Of a stretch of 64,000 bases of DNA, positions 32,720 through 39,865 are shown in pieces (within the stretch, counting starts at the first letter, position 1; each line of letters starts with the position of its first letter). Below the pieces are notes generated by a model. The model saw nothing but the letters and a program-made list of their open reading frames with translations, was not told where the DNA came from and did no database searches. The stretch is from Nonomuraea harbinensis (lineage in GTDB: Bacteria > Actinomycetota > Actinomycetes > Streptosporangiales > Streptosporangiaceae). The position numbers were made by a program, and so were the translations under genes. The stretch spans positions 1 through 64,000 of the forward strand of contig NZ_JAHKRN010000009.1 of the NCBI RefSeq assembly GCF_019396385.1. Direction: 5' to 3'.

Positions 32720-33907
32720 CTATTGCCCGGGTTGGAAGCGCGGCGCGCACATCGCCGCCAATTCGGCGACCGGCACCACCCCGGCCTGGCTGCCGTCGCG
32801 CAGCCGCACCGCCGCCCCGCCGCCGGCGGCCTCGCGCGGTCCCACGACGAGCTGGAAGGGAACCAGCCGGTTGGCCCTGATCCGGGCGCCGAGGGTGCCC
32901 CGGCCCGGCTCGACGAGCTCGGCCCGCATCCCCGCCGCCACGCAGCGCCGTACCACGTCGCCCGCGGCGGGCAGCTCGGCGTCGGACAGCGGCAGCACCA
33001 CCGCCTGCACCGGCGCCATCCAGGCGGGGAACGCGCCGCCGTGCACCTCGATCAGGTGGGCCACCAGCCGCTCCAGCCCGCCCACCACGCTGCGGTGCAC
33101 CATCACCGGCCGGTCGCCGCCCGCGTACTCCAGGTCGAAGCGCTCCGGCTGGAAGGAGTCGACCTGCACGGTCGACAGGGTCGACTCGCGCCCCGCCGGG
33201 TCCGCGATCTGGATGTCGATCTTGGGGCCGTAGAAGGCGCCCTCGCCGCGCTCCTCGTCGAAGGCGCGCCCGCGCCGGTGGAGCACCTCGCGCAGGATCG
33301 ACTCCGAGCGGTCCCACATCTCCGGGTCGTCGACGAACTTGGCGCCCTCGCCGCGCAGCGACAGCCGGTAGCGGGCGGCCTCGATGCCGAGCTGGGCGTG
33401 CGCGGCCTCGATCAGGTCGAGCGCGGCCGACACCTCGCCGGCCGCCTGCTCGGGCCGGCAGAACACGTGCCCGTCGTTGAGCTGGATGGCCCGTACCCTG
33501 GTCAGCCCGCCGAGCACGCCGGACAGCTCCGAGCGGTACATGCCGCCCAGCTCGGCGATCCGCAGCGGCAGGTCGCGGTGGGTGCGCGGGCGGGAGCGGT
33601 AGACGAGCGCGTGGTGCGGGCAGAGGCTGGGCCGCAGCACGAACTCCTCCCCGCCCACCCGCATCGGCGGGAACATGTCCTCGGCGTAGTGCGCCCAGTG
33701 CCCGGATCGCTCGTACAGCTCGCGCTTGCCCAGCACGGGCGAGTTGACGTGCTGGTAGCCGTTGCGGCGCTCCAGTTCGTACACGTAGTCCTCGACGGCC
33801 TTGCGGACGGCGGCGCCCGCGGGCAGCCAGAAGGGGAGCCCGGAGCCGATCAGCGGGTCGGTGTCGAAGAGGCCGAGCTCGCGGCCGAGTCTGCGGTGGT
33901 CGTTCAT
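32720..33907 (-). CDS. Short threonyl-tRNA synthetase lacking TGS and editing domains
   Basis: 395 residues of class II catalytic core plus anticodon-binding domain. Zn/threonine-binding Cys and His are present in PSLCPHH, NDGHVFC and VMVHRSVVGG; motif 2 is FVLRPSLCPHHAL/MYRSELSG and motif 3 GGLERLVAHLIE. The usual ~240-residue N-terminal TGS and editing domains are absent, so it would not clear Ser-tRNA. Such extra ThrRS copies can give resistance to ThrRS inhibitors or serve threonine starvation. It is preceded by a 16-residue ORF with three Thr codons and a hairpin, suggesting attenuation control. No inhibitor-biosynthesis genes lie nearby. Confidence 0.88.
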   Translation of the reverse strand: MNDHRRLGRELGLFDTDPLIGSGLPFWLPAGAAVRKAVEDYVYELERRNGYQHVNSPVLGKRELYERSGHWAHYAEDMFPPMRVGGEEFVLRPSLCPHHALVYRSRPRTHRDLPLRIAELGGMYRSELSGVLGGLTRVRAIQLNDGHVFCRPEQAAGEVSAALDLIEAAHAQLGIEAARYRLSLRGEGAKFVDDPEMWDRSESILREVLHRRGRAFDEERGEGAFYGPKIDIQIADPAGRESTLSTVQVDSFQPERFDLEYAGGDRPVMVHRSVVGGLERLVAHLIEVHGGAFPAWMAPVQAVVLPLSDAELPAAGDVVRRCVAAGMRAELVEPGRGTLGARIRANRLVPFQLVVGPREAAGGGAAVRLRDGSQAGVVPVAELAAMCAPRFQPGQ

Positions 33908-33943
33908 GATCGTCCTTCGCGTGGAAAGGGCGAACGACCGACT

Positions 33944-33965
33944 CTCCCGGGCATTCGCCCGGGAG
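33944..33965 (-). terminator. Candidate attenuator hairpin before the short thrS
   Basis: CTCCCGGGC (33944-33952) and GCCCGGGAG (33957-33965) form a perfect 9-bp stem with a 4-nt loop in the thrS leader, 6 nt past the leader-peptide stop. CCCGG near the end of the leader ORF (33980-33984) can pair with CCGGG in the hairpin's first arm, offering an alternative antiterminator fold. No T-run follows. Confidence 0.55.
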
Positions 33966-33971
33966 CAGGAA

Positions 33972-34022
33972 TCAGCGCGCCGGGACGGGGTCCGGCGTCG
34001 TCGTGACGAGAGCGCGCTGCAT
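33972..34022 (-). CDS. Putative threonine-rich leader peptide of thrS
   Basis: ATG at 34022 opens a 16-codon frame, MQRALVTTTPDPVPAR, ending in TGA. Codons 7-9 are ACG-ACG-ACG (Thr). It lies 65 nt upstream of the short thrS and directly before a strong hairpin. A TATCGT box ends 7 nt before the ATG, so the leader may be leaderless. Layout matches ribosome-mediated attenuation: scarce Thr-tRNA would stall ribosomes at the Thr run. Seen: ORF, codons, hairpin. Inferred: the mechanism. Confidence 0.6.
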   Translation of the reverse strand: MQRALVTTTPDPVPAR

Positions 34023-34029
34023 GGGTCCG

Positions 34030-34035
34030 ACGATA
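34030..34035 (-). promoter_or_regulatory. -10-like box for the thrS leader
   Basis: TATCGT on the minus strand ends 7 nt before the leader-peptide ATG (34022), the distance expected for a leaderless transcript. No convincing -35 is visible. Confidence 0.4.
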
Positions 34036-34075
34036 GCAGCCTGACTCTCGCGTCCGCCCCCGGAAAATTCGGCAG

Positions 34076-34084
34076 TGGTATAAA
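34076..34084 (+). promoter_or_regulatory. Extended -10 promoter of the LuxR-type gene
   Basis: TGGTATAAA (TGn followed by TATAAA) ends 5 nt before the GTG at 34090. With no ribosome site present, the mRNA is probably leaderless. Confidence 0.5.
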
Positions 34085-34089
34085 GAACC

Positions 34090-35061
34090 GTGGCCGAGAT
34101 CACCCTGAACGTCCGCCAGCTGCAGGCGTTCGCCGAGGTCGGCTACCAGGTGGCCGCGGGAGCCGGGGCCCACGGCGCGATGACCGCGCTGCGCGAGGTG
34201 GTGCCGGTCGACGCCTACGAGTTCGTCGCCTTCGACCCCGCCACCGGCCGCCACGAGAGCGTCGTGTCCGACGGGCACCGGCGCGTCGACGGCGACGCCG
34301 CCGAGGAGTACACCGGGCTGGAGGCCTACCGCACGGCGATGGCCACCCGCCGGCCGGTCGTCATGCCGGAGCCGGGCACCGAGCTCTACTTCCGCCGCCA
34401 TCTGGCGCCCTACGGGTGGCGGGCGGGGCTGACGGCGCCGCTGTTCCTGGCCGAGGGCCGCTACACGGGCCTGCTCCACCTGGCCGCCCGCGACGCGTTC
34501 CCCGCGCTGACCGGTCGGCTGGTGACGGCCGTGAGCCCGATGCTGGCGCACGTCACCGACCTCACCCGGTGCGTGATCGACCCGGTGGGGCTGCCGCCGG
34601 GGTTCCGCGCGGTCGCCTTCGACCGGGCCGGCATCTCGCGCGAGGTCCCCGGGCGGCCGGTCTCCGAAGTGCTGCGCGACGATCCGGCGATGCCCGCCTA
34701 CGCGCGCGCGTTCATCGACTCGCGCGAGCTCGGCCGGCACGGCCTCTGGCTCGACCGGAGCGGGCAGTGGCACGAGACCCGGCTGCTGCGCGCCGGCGTC
34801 GGCTACCAGGGCTCGCTGCAGGGCGCGGTGGTGGCCGAGCGGCCCTGCTCCCTGCCGTACGACCTGACGGGGCGCGAGGTGGACGTGCTCACCCGGGTCG
34901 CGGCCGGCGACTCCAACCCGCAGATCGCCGCCGCGCTCGTGCTCAGCGTCCGCACCGTCACCACCCACCTCGAGCACATCTTCGCCAAGCTGGCCTGCGA
35001 CAGCCGCACCCGGCTGACCACGAAGGCGCTGGCCGAGGGCCTGTGCCGGCTCGACGTCTAG
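34090..35061 (+). CDS. LuxR-type transcriptional regulator with GAF-like sensor region
   Basis: 323 residues. The N-terminal ~240 residues look like a GAF-type sensor (APLFLAEGRYTGLLHLAARD around residue 120). The C-terminus is a LuxR HTH: LTGREVDVLTRVAAGDSNPQIAAALVLSVRTVTTHLEHIFAKL. No receiver Asp motif, so not a classical response regulator. Divergent from thrS, with the thrS leader lying between. Target genes and ligand unknown. Confidence 0.85.
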   Translation: MAEITLNVRQLQAFAEVGYQVAAGAGAHGAMTALREVVPVDAYEFVAFDPATGRHESVVSDGHRRVDGDAAEEYTGLEAYRTAMATRRPVVMPEPGTELYFRRHLAPYGWRAGLTAPLFLAEGRYTGLLHLAARDAFPALTGRLVTAVSPMLAHVTDLTRCVIDPVGLPPGFRAVAFDRAGISREVPGRPVSEVLRDDPAMPAYARAFIDSRELGRHGLWLDRSGQWHETRLLRAGVGYQGSLQGAVVAERPCSLPYDLTGREVDVLTRVAAGDSNPQIAAALVLSVRTVTTHLEHIFAKLACDSRTRLTTKALAEGLCRLDV

Positions 35062-35101
35062 ACCGGCTCGTCTAGAACCGGCTCTGTCAGACCGGCTCGG
35101 C
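35057..35101. repeat. Triplicated ~15-bp unit over two convergent stop codons
   Basis: Three copies of a TCTAGACCGGCTCG-like unit (third copy shortened to TCAGA) lie in tandem. They cover the LuxR gene's TAG, the short gap and the end of the convergent ATPase gene, whose last residues AEPV are encoded in one copy. Confidence 0.6.
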
Positions 35102-35527
35102 CGCCCAGCCGGCCGGCACCGTCACCAGCAGCAGCTCGAACCAGACCGTCGTGGTCCCGTCGCCCCGGGTATAGCCCCAGCGGTGGCTGAGCGCCTCCAG
35201 CATCGGCAGCCCGCGCCCGCTCGTCGCCCGCGGGTCGGCGCCGCACACGCACGGCGGGCCGTCCGAGCCCGCGTCCTCGACGCACACCAGCACCGTCGCT
35301 CCCGTCGCGCGCAGCCGCACGGTGAACGAGCCGCCCCCGCCCGAGCGGGTGTGCAGCACCGCGTTCGTGGCCAGTTCGCTGATCAGCAGCGCGCAGTCGT
35401 CGTGCAGCGGGTGGTCGCGGCCGAGGGTGCCGGTGACCAGGCCCCGCGCCCTGGCGACCGCCGCCGGGTCCCCGGGGAAGCGCATCTCGAGGTCGTGCTC
35501 GGGCTGATGGACGTCCGGTCGTGTCAC
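35087..35527 (-). CDS. GHKL ATP-binding protein (anti-sigma-factor-type)
   Basis: 146 residues. N box LLISELATNAVLHTRSG, G1-like VCVEDAGSDGPP and the G2-like segment TSGRGLPMLEALSHRWG identify an HATPase_c_2/RsbW-like ATP-binding domain. Cys residues (VCVED, PCVCGAD) precede the G2 loop. GTG 35527 has a GGGGGG ribosome site 6 nt upstream; longer in-frame versions overlap the neighbouring gene. No sigma or STAS gene adjoins it, so its partner is elsewhere. Confidence 0.84.
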   Translation of the reverse strand: MTRPDVHQPEHDLEMRFPGDPAAVARARGLVTGTLGRDHPLHDDCALLISELATNAVLHTRSGGGGSFTVRLRATGATVLVCVEDAGSDGPPCVCGADPRATSGRGLPMLEALSHRWGYTRGDGTTTVWFELLLVTVPAGWAAEPV

Positions 35528-35684
35528 GCTGACCCCCCGTTTCGGCGACGTTGTTCGACGCGCGAACCCACCCCCGCGGATTATCGCGAAAAGGTAGGAA
35601 TCGCCTTTCCGGCGATCGGCTGTCGGGGTGCCGCGCCGGACCTTGTACGCTGCGATCGACGAGTCGACTAGGAGGGGTGCCTGG

Positions 35685-36152
35685 GTGAGCAGCCTGGAGG
35701 CCGTCTGGGTGCAGCGGTACGACCACCCGGGGGCGGCGGTCGTGACCGGAGTTTTCGACATCCTGCACGTTGGCCACGTGCGCTATCTCGGAGAGGTGGC
35801 CGCCCGGGGGCTGCCCCTGGTCGTCGGCGTCGAGGACGATCCTCGCGTACGGGCGTGGAAGGGCCCCTCGCGGCCGTTCAATCCGGCGGTGGAGCGGGCC
35901 GAGGTGCTCGCCGCGCTGCGCGCGGTGACCGGCGTGTTCATCGTCACCGGGCCGCCGGAGGCGCACGCGCCGGAGCACTACATCGATCTGCTGGCGCCGA
36001 TGCGGCCGGGCGCGCTCGCCCACACCGCCGGCGACCCGCACGCCGGGGGCCGCCGCGCCGCCGCGGCGCTGCTGGGGGCCGAGTGCTGGGAGATGGAGGC
36101 CATCCCCGACCGCTCCACCACCCGCATCGTCAACGCCGCGGGCAAGGGGTAG
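35685..36152 (+). CDS. Cytidylyltransferase-fold nucleotidyltransferase (RfaE/TagD-like)
   Basis: 155 residues. GVFDILHVGHVRYLGEVAARG contains the HxGH nucleotide-binding motif of the CTP/ATP nucleotidyltransferase fold; DRSTTRIV near the end corresponds to the RTxG/ISTT-type C-terminal motif. It would join a nucleotide to a sugar-phosphate or polyol-phosphate. GTG 35685 has AGGAGGGG 7 nt upstream. It stands alone with no sugar-biosynthesis neighbour, so the substrate is unknown. Confidence 0.82.
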   Translation: MSSLEAVWVQRYDHPGAAVVTGVFDILHVGHVRYLGEVAARGLPLVVGVEDDPRVRAWKGPSRPFNPAVERAEVLAALRAVTGVFIVTGPPEAHAPEHYIDLLAPMRPGALAHTAGDPHAGGRRAAAALLGAECWEMEAIPDRSTTRIVNAAGKG

Positions 36153-36179
36153 CCCGGCCTCTCCCGTACGGCGGCCGGG
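36153..36179 (+). terminator. Hairpin after the cytidylyltransferase gene
   Basis: CCCGGCC (36153-36159) pairs with GGCCGGG (36173-36179), starting right after the stop codon; 13-nt loop. Confidence 0.45.
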
Positions 36180-36228
36180 ATGGGAAGACACCTGGCCCGG
36201 CGTCACCGGGGTGCGGAGCATGATCGCG

Positions 36229-36234
36229 TACCCT
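36229..36234 (+). promoter_or_regulatory. -10-like box of the PAP2-like gene
   Basis: TACCCT ends 6 nt before ATG 36241, in the position of a leaderless promoter. Confidence 0.35.
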
Positions 36235-36240
36235 CCTGAC

Positions 36241-36828
36241 ATGACGTCCGATCGGCTCGCGCGCGGGGTCACCGACCTGCTCGCCCCGCAGGTCCTGGTG
36301 ATCTCCATGCCGCCGGCCATCGGCCTGGTCGCCCAGGGCTGGACGGGGGCCGCGTGGGGGCTGGTGGCGTCGGTGCTGTGCGGGGGAGTGCCCGCTGCGG
36401 TGATCGCCGCCGGGGTGCGGTCGGGCCGCCTCGACTCCCACCACATCGTGGATCGGGCGAGCCGCCCGGGGCCGCTGCTGGCCGCCGTCGCGGGCGTGCT
36501 GGGCGCGCTGGTGCTGCTGGCCTGGCTGGGCGCGCCGCGGCTGCTGCTGGCCGCCGTGACCGCGATGCTCGCCGCGCTGGCCGTGACGATCCCGGTCACG
36601 TTCCGCTGGAAGATCTCCTTCCACGCCGCCGTGTGCGCGGGCACGGTCGTGGTGCTCGCGTACGTGCTGCCCGCCGTGCCGGTCCTGCTGGCCGGGGCGG
36701 CGGTGGTGGCGCTGGTCTGCTGGGCCAGGGTCCGGCTGGCGCACCACACCCCTGCCCAGGTGGCCGCGGGCACGGCCGTGGGCGCGCTCGTCACGTGGGC
36801 GACGCTGGCGGCGTTCGGGGTGGAATAG
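36241..36828 (+). CDS. PAP2-like integral membrane protein with altered third motif
   Basis: 195 residues with five to six helices. HHIVDRASRPGPL resembles PAP2 motif I (K/R-x6-RP), ISFHAAVCAG motif II (PSGH in the classical family), and ARVRLAHHTPAQVAAG motif III (R-x5-H-x3-D) with the final Asp replaced by Gln. The His residues remain. It may act on lipid phosphates or be a non-catalytic homologue. ATG 36241 chosen over the in-frame ATG 36220, which has GGAG only 2 nt away. Confidence 0.7.
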   Translation: MTSDRLARGVTDLLAPQVLVISMPPAIGLVAQGWTGAAWGLVASVLCGGVPAAVIAAGVRSGRLDSHHIVDRASRPGPLLAAVAGVLGALVLLAWLGAPRLLLAAVTAMLAALAVTIPVTFRWKISFHAAVCAGTVVVLAYVLPAVPVLLAGAAVVALVCWARVRLAHHTPAQVAAGTAVGALVTWATLAAFGVE

Positions 36829-36850
36829 CCCCGCGGGAGCCGGGGTTTGC

Positions 36851-37597
36851 GTGGGTATGGATGCCGTGAGCCGTGGCCGGGTCCGCGTCGAGCCCTCGGC
36901 CAAGCGTGTCAGGATCTTTCTCGGTGGACGCCCGGTCGCCGACACCACCCGTGCCCTGCTGGTGTGGGAGGTGCCCTACTACCCGGCCTACTACGTCCCG
37001 CTGGACGACGTCCAGGCCGAGCTCAAGCCGACCGGAGCGGTCGAGCGCTCGCCGAGCCGGGGCGACGGGGTCGTCCACACGGTGACGGCGGGCGGGAAGG
37101 AGGCGGCCGACGCCGCCGTCACGTACCCGGACTCGCCGCTGGAGGCGATCAGGGGTCATGTCCGCTTCACCTGGGACGCCATGGACGCCTGGTTCGAGGA
37201 GGACGAACAGGTGTACGTGCACGCCCGCAGCCCCTACACCCGCGTCGACATCCTCCCCAGCTCCCGCCACGTCCGCGTCGAGGTCGCGGGCGTGACGGTG
37301 GCCGACTCGCGGCACGCCCGCATCCTGTTCGAGACGGGCCTGCCGCCCCGCTACTACCTGCCGAAGACGGACGTCCGGCTGGACCTCCTGGAACACACCG
37401 GCACCGTGACGCACTGCCCCTACAAGGGCACCGCCGAATACTGGTCGGTCAACGGCGAGAAGGACCTGGCGTGGTCGTACCCGACCCCGCTGCCCGAGAG
37501 CGAGCGCGTCGCCGGCCTGATCGCCTTCTACGACGAGAAGGTCGACGTCTACGTCGACGGCGAGCTTCAGGAACGCCCCAAGACCGTCTTCGGTTGA
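36851..37597 (+). CDS. Tandem DUF427 protein
   Basis: 248 residues with two DUF427 repeats. The first (residues ~10-120) contains VRIFLGGRPVADTTRALLVWEVPYYPAYYVP; the second (~125-248) repeats the pattern with VRVEVAGVTVADSRHARILFETGLPPRYYLP, HCPYKGTAEYW and LIAFYDEKVDVYVDG. Function of DUF427 is not known. Start GTG 36851 or ATG 36857. The stop is followed by the GntR operator of the next gene. Confidence 0.87.
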   Translation: MGMDAVSRGRVRVEPSAKRVRIFLGGRPVADTTRALLVWEVPYYPAYYVPLDDVQAELKPTGAVERSPSRGDGVVHTVTAGGKEAADAAVTYPDSPLEAIRGHVRFTWDAMDAWFEEDEQVYVHARSPYTRVDILPSSRHVRVEVAGVTVADSRHARILFETGLPPRYYLPKTDVRLDLLEHTGTVTHCPYKGTAEYWSVNGEKDLAWSYPTPLPESERVAGLIAFYDEKVDVYVDGELQERPKTVFG

Positions 37598-37617
37598 CAG
37601 GCCGGGGCCGAGTCCAT

Positions 37618-37649
37618 CACCCTTTCACTACTTCATTAGTGAAAGGGTG
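37618..37649. promoter_or_regulatory. Perfect palindromic operator before the GntR gene
   Basis: CACCCTTTCACTA (37618-37630) and TAGTGAAAGGGTG (37637-37649) are perfect 13-bp inverted arms with a 6-nt spacer, ending 2 nt before the GntR ATG. Such a site at the start of a YtrA-type operon is the expected autorepression operator. Confidence 0.8.
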
Positions 37650-37651
37650 TT

Positions 37652-38044
37652 ATGATCGAGTTCCAGCTCGACCGCGGGTCGGGCGTCGCCACGTACCTCC
37701 AGCTCGTCCACCAGGTCAAGCACGCGCTGCGGCTCGGCACGCTGCGCCCCGGTGACCAGTTGCCCACCGCGCGGGAGGTCGTCGAGAAGCTGGCGATCAA
37801 CCCCAACACCGTGCTCAAGGCCTACCGGGAGCTGGAGCGTGAAGGGCTCGTGACGGGCCGGCCGGGGCTCGGCACGTTCGTGGAGCGCGGCTTCGGCGGG
37901 GCCGGGCTGGCCGAGCACACGCGGCTGCGGCGGGGGCTGGCCGCGTGGGTGCGTGAGGCCAGGGACGCCGGGCTGGACGAGGAGGACCTGCGGGCGCTGT
38001 TCGCCGCCGTCCTCTCCGACGCCTCCCGGGAGGGCGTGGCGTGA
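37652..38044 (+). CDS. GntR-family (YtrA subfamily) regulator
   Basis: 130 residues. N-terminal winged helix: TYLQLVHQVKHALRLGTLRPGDQLPTAREVVEKLAINPNTVLKAYRELEREGLVTGRPGLGTFV. The short C-terminal helical tail without a ligand domain is typical of the YtrA group, whose members repress an adjacent ABC transporter operon. Its stop overlaps the ATPase GTG (GTGA). The palindrome just upstream is its likely operator. Confidence 0.92.
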   Translation: MIEFQLDRGSGVATYLQLVHQVKHALRLGTLRPGDQLPTAREVVEKLAINPNTVLKAYRELEREGLVTGRPGLGTFVERGFGGAGLAEHTRLRRGLAAWVREARDAGLDEEDLRALFAAVLSDASREGVA

Positions 38045-38901
38045 GCGCGCCGATCCTGGAGGTGCCCGTGCTGGAAACCACAGGGCTGGGCGTGCGGCGC
38101 CGGCGCGCGTGGGCGCTGCGCGACTGCTCGCTGTCCGTGCCCGCCGGGCGGGTCGCCGCGCTGGTCGGCCCCAACGGGGCCGGGAAGACCACGCTCATGC
38201 TCGCCGCCGTCGGCCTGCTCGCGCCCGACCGGGGACACGTCTCGGTACGGGGGACCGCCGCGTTCGTGGCCCAGGACAAGCCGCTGTACGAGTCGTTCAC
38301 CGTCGGCGAGCTGCTGGAGTTCGGGCGGCGGACGAACACCCGCTGGGACGGCGAGGGCGCGCGGGCCCGGCTGGACGTGCTGGGCGTCCCCCTCGGCCGC
38401 AGGGCGGGCAGGCTGTCCGGCGGGCAGCAGGCGCAGGTCGCGATCACCCTCGCCCTGGCCAGGACGCCCGACCTCCTGGTCCTGGACGAGCCGCTGGCCA
38501 ACCTCGACCCGCTGGCCCGGCACGACGTGATGCGCACGCTCATGGGCGAGGTGGCCGGGCGCGGCCTCACCGTGCTGCTGTCCTCGCACGTGATCGCCGA
38601 CCTGGAGGACACCTGCGACTGGCTGGTCGTGCTCAACGGCGGCCGGCTCCAGGTCAGCGGCGACATCGACGACCTGCTGGCCGGCCATCTGCTGCTGTCC
38701 GGCCCGGCGGAGGCGGCCGAAGGGCTGGAGGCCGTCTCCGCGACCGGCACCGGCAGGCACGCCACCCTGCTGGTCCGCGGCGACCGCGCGCTCGGCCCGC
38801 GCTGGAGCACCCGCCGTCCGAACCTGGACGAGCTGGTCATGGGCTACCTGCGCAGCCCTCAGGCGGCGGCGCTGCCCGGCCCGGCGGGGGTGGCGCGATG
38901 A
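38041..38901 (+). CDS. ABC transporter ATP-binding protein
   Basis: 286 residues. Walker A GPNGAGKTT, Q-loop FVAQDKPL, signature LSGGQQAQ, Walker B LLVLDEP, D-loop ANLD and H-loop SSH are intact. The C-terminal ~80 residues resemble regulatory tails of drug-export or antibiotic-peptide transporters. Overlaps both neighbours by 4 nt, forming the operon GntR-ATPase-permease. Cargo unknown; GntR-YtrA operons often respond to cell-envelope-active compounds. Confidence 0.93.
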   Translation: MSAPILEVPVLETTGLGVRRRRAWALRDCSLSVPAGRVAALVGPNGAGKTTLMLAAVGLLAPDRGHVSVRGTAAFVAQDKPLYESFTVGELLEFGRRTNTRWDGEGARARLDVLGVPLGRRAGRLSGGQQAQVAITLALARTPDLLVLDEPLANLDPLARHDVMRTLMGEVAGRGLTVLLSSHVIADLEDTCDWLVVLNGGRLQVSGDIDDLLAGHLLLSGPAEAAEGLEAVSATGTGRHATLLVRGDRALGPRWSTRRPNLDELVMGYLRSPQAAALPGPAGVAR

Positions 38902-39860
38902 TCTGGGTCACCTGGCGCCAGCACCGGGCGCAGCTCCTGACCACCGCCGGCTTCCTGGTCCTGCTCGGGCTGCTGCTGCTCGGCTCCGCGACCGAGGCCC
39001 GGAGCTATGTGTCCGGCTACTTCCCTGACGGCTGCCCCGCCGGTTTCGCCCACTGCGGGTCGGTCGAGGTGGCGGTGGGCCTGGGGGAGCGGTACGACGC
39101 CGTCTACACGCTGTTCGGCTGGATGCCGCTGGTGCTGCCGGCGCTGATCGGCGCGTTCTGGGGGGCGCCGCTGCTCGGCAGGGAGTACGAGCGCGGCACC
39201 CACCGGCTGGCCTGGACCCAGTCCGTGCCGGTGCGGCGGTGGCTGGCGGTCAAGCTCGGCGTGCTGGGCGGCGCGGTGGTGGCCGGCGGGCTGCTGCTGT
39301 CGCTCATGGTCAGCCTGTGGCGTCCGGTGTTCAGGGAGGGGATCGACTCCGGGTTCGGCAACATCGGGGTGTTCAACATGACGGGGGTGGCGCCGGCCGC
39401 GTGGTGGCTGTACGCGTTCGCGGCCGGAGGGTTCGCCGGGACGCTGTTCAGGCGCACGCTCCCGGCGATGGCGCTGGTCGTGGCCGGGGTCGCGGCCACC
39501 ATGTTCACGCTGTTCGCGCTCAGCGACCACTACGCGCCGCCGGACCGGGCCGTGCTGTCGGGCACGGTCGTGCTCGACGACCCCGACGCCCGGCTGGTCG
39601 GCGCCACCTGGGTGGACCCGTCGGGGCGGGCGGTGGACGACCCCGCCGCCTGCGAACGAGGCCTCGACACCGGGCGGAGCAGCGCGAAAGCCGAGGCGTG
39701 GCAGGACTGCCTGTTCGCCGAGGGCTACGCCTACGCCGTCACCTACCACCCGCCGGAGCGGTTCTGGCGCTTCCAGTGGACGGAGGCGGGCATCCTGGTG
39801 GCCGCCTCCGCCCTGCTGTGCGCCCTCACCGCGCGCCGCGTGCTGCGCCGCCGGGGGTGA
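38898..39860 (+). CDS. ABC transporter permease
   Basis: 320 residues with about six helices (residues ~15-30, 95-110, 140-160, 185-205, 210-230, 295-312) and an extracytoplasmic loop before the last helix containing several Cys (DPAACERGLD, WQDCLF). MIWVTWRQHRAQLL is a common start for permeases partnered with YtrA-type ATPases. ATG 38898 overlaps the ATPase stop as ATGA. Confidence 0.88.
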   Translation: MIWVTWRQHRAQLLTTAGFLVLLGLLLLGSATEARSYVSGYFPDGCPAGFAHCGSVEVAVGLGERYDAVYTLFGWMPLVLPALIGAFWGAPLLGREYERGTHRLAWTQSVPVRRWLAVKLGVLGGAVVAGGLLLSLMVSLWRPVFREGIDSGFGNIGVFNMTGVAPAAWWLYAFAAGGFAGTLFRRTLPAMALVVAGVAATMFTLFALSDHYAPPDRAVLSGTVVLDDPDARLVGATWVDPSGRAVDDPAACERGLDTGRSSAKAEAWQDCLFAEGYAYAVTYHPPERFWRFQWTEAGILVAASALLCALTARRVLRRRG

Positions 39861-39865
39861 GACCG

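Noticed and set aside
33908-34089. T-box riboswitch before thrS
   Set aside because: No AG-bulge/T-box consensus (UGGNACC) or specifier stem could be found; the leader-peptide layout explains the region better.
32720-34089. Self-resistance to a ThrRS inhibitor made by a nearby gene cluster
   Set aside because: No polyketide, peptide-synthetase or similar biosynthetic genes in the window; kept only as one of several possible roles.
35087-35761. Longer version of the GHKL ATPase starting at 35761
   Set aside because: The extension runs across the start of the divergent cytidylyltransferase-like gene and its ribosome site; GTG 35527 has a strong ribosome site.
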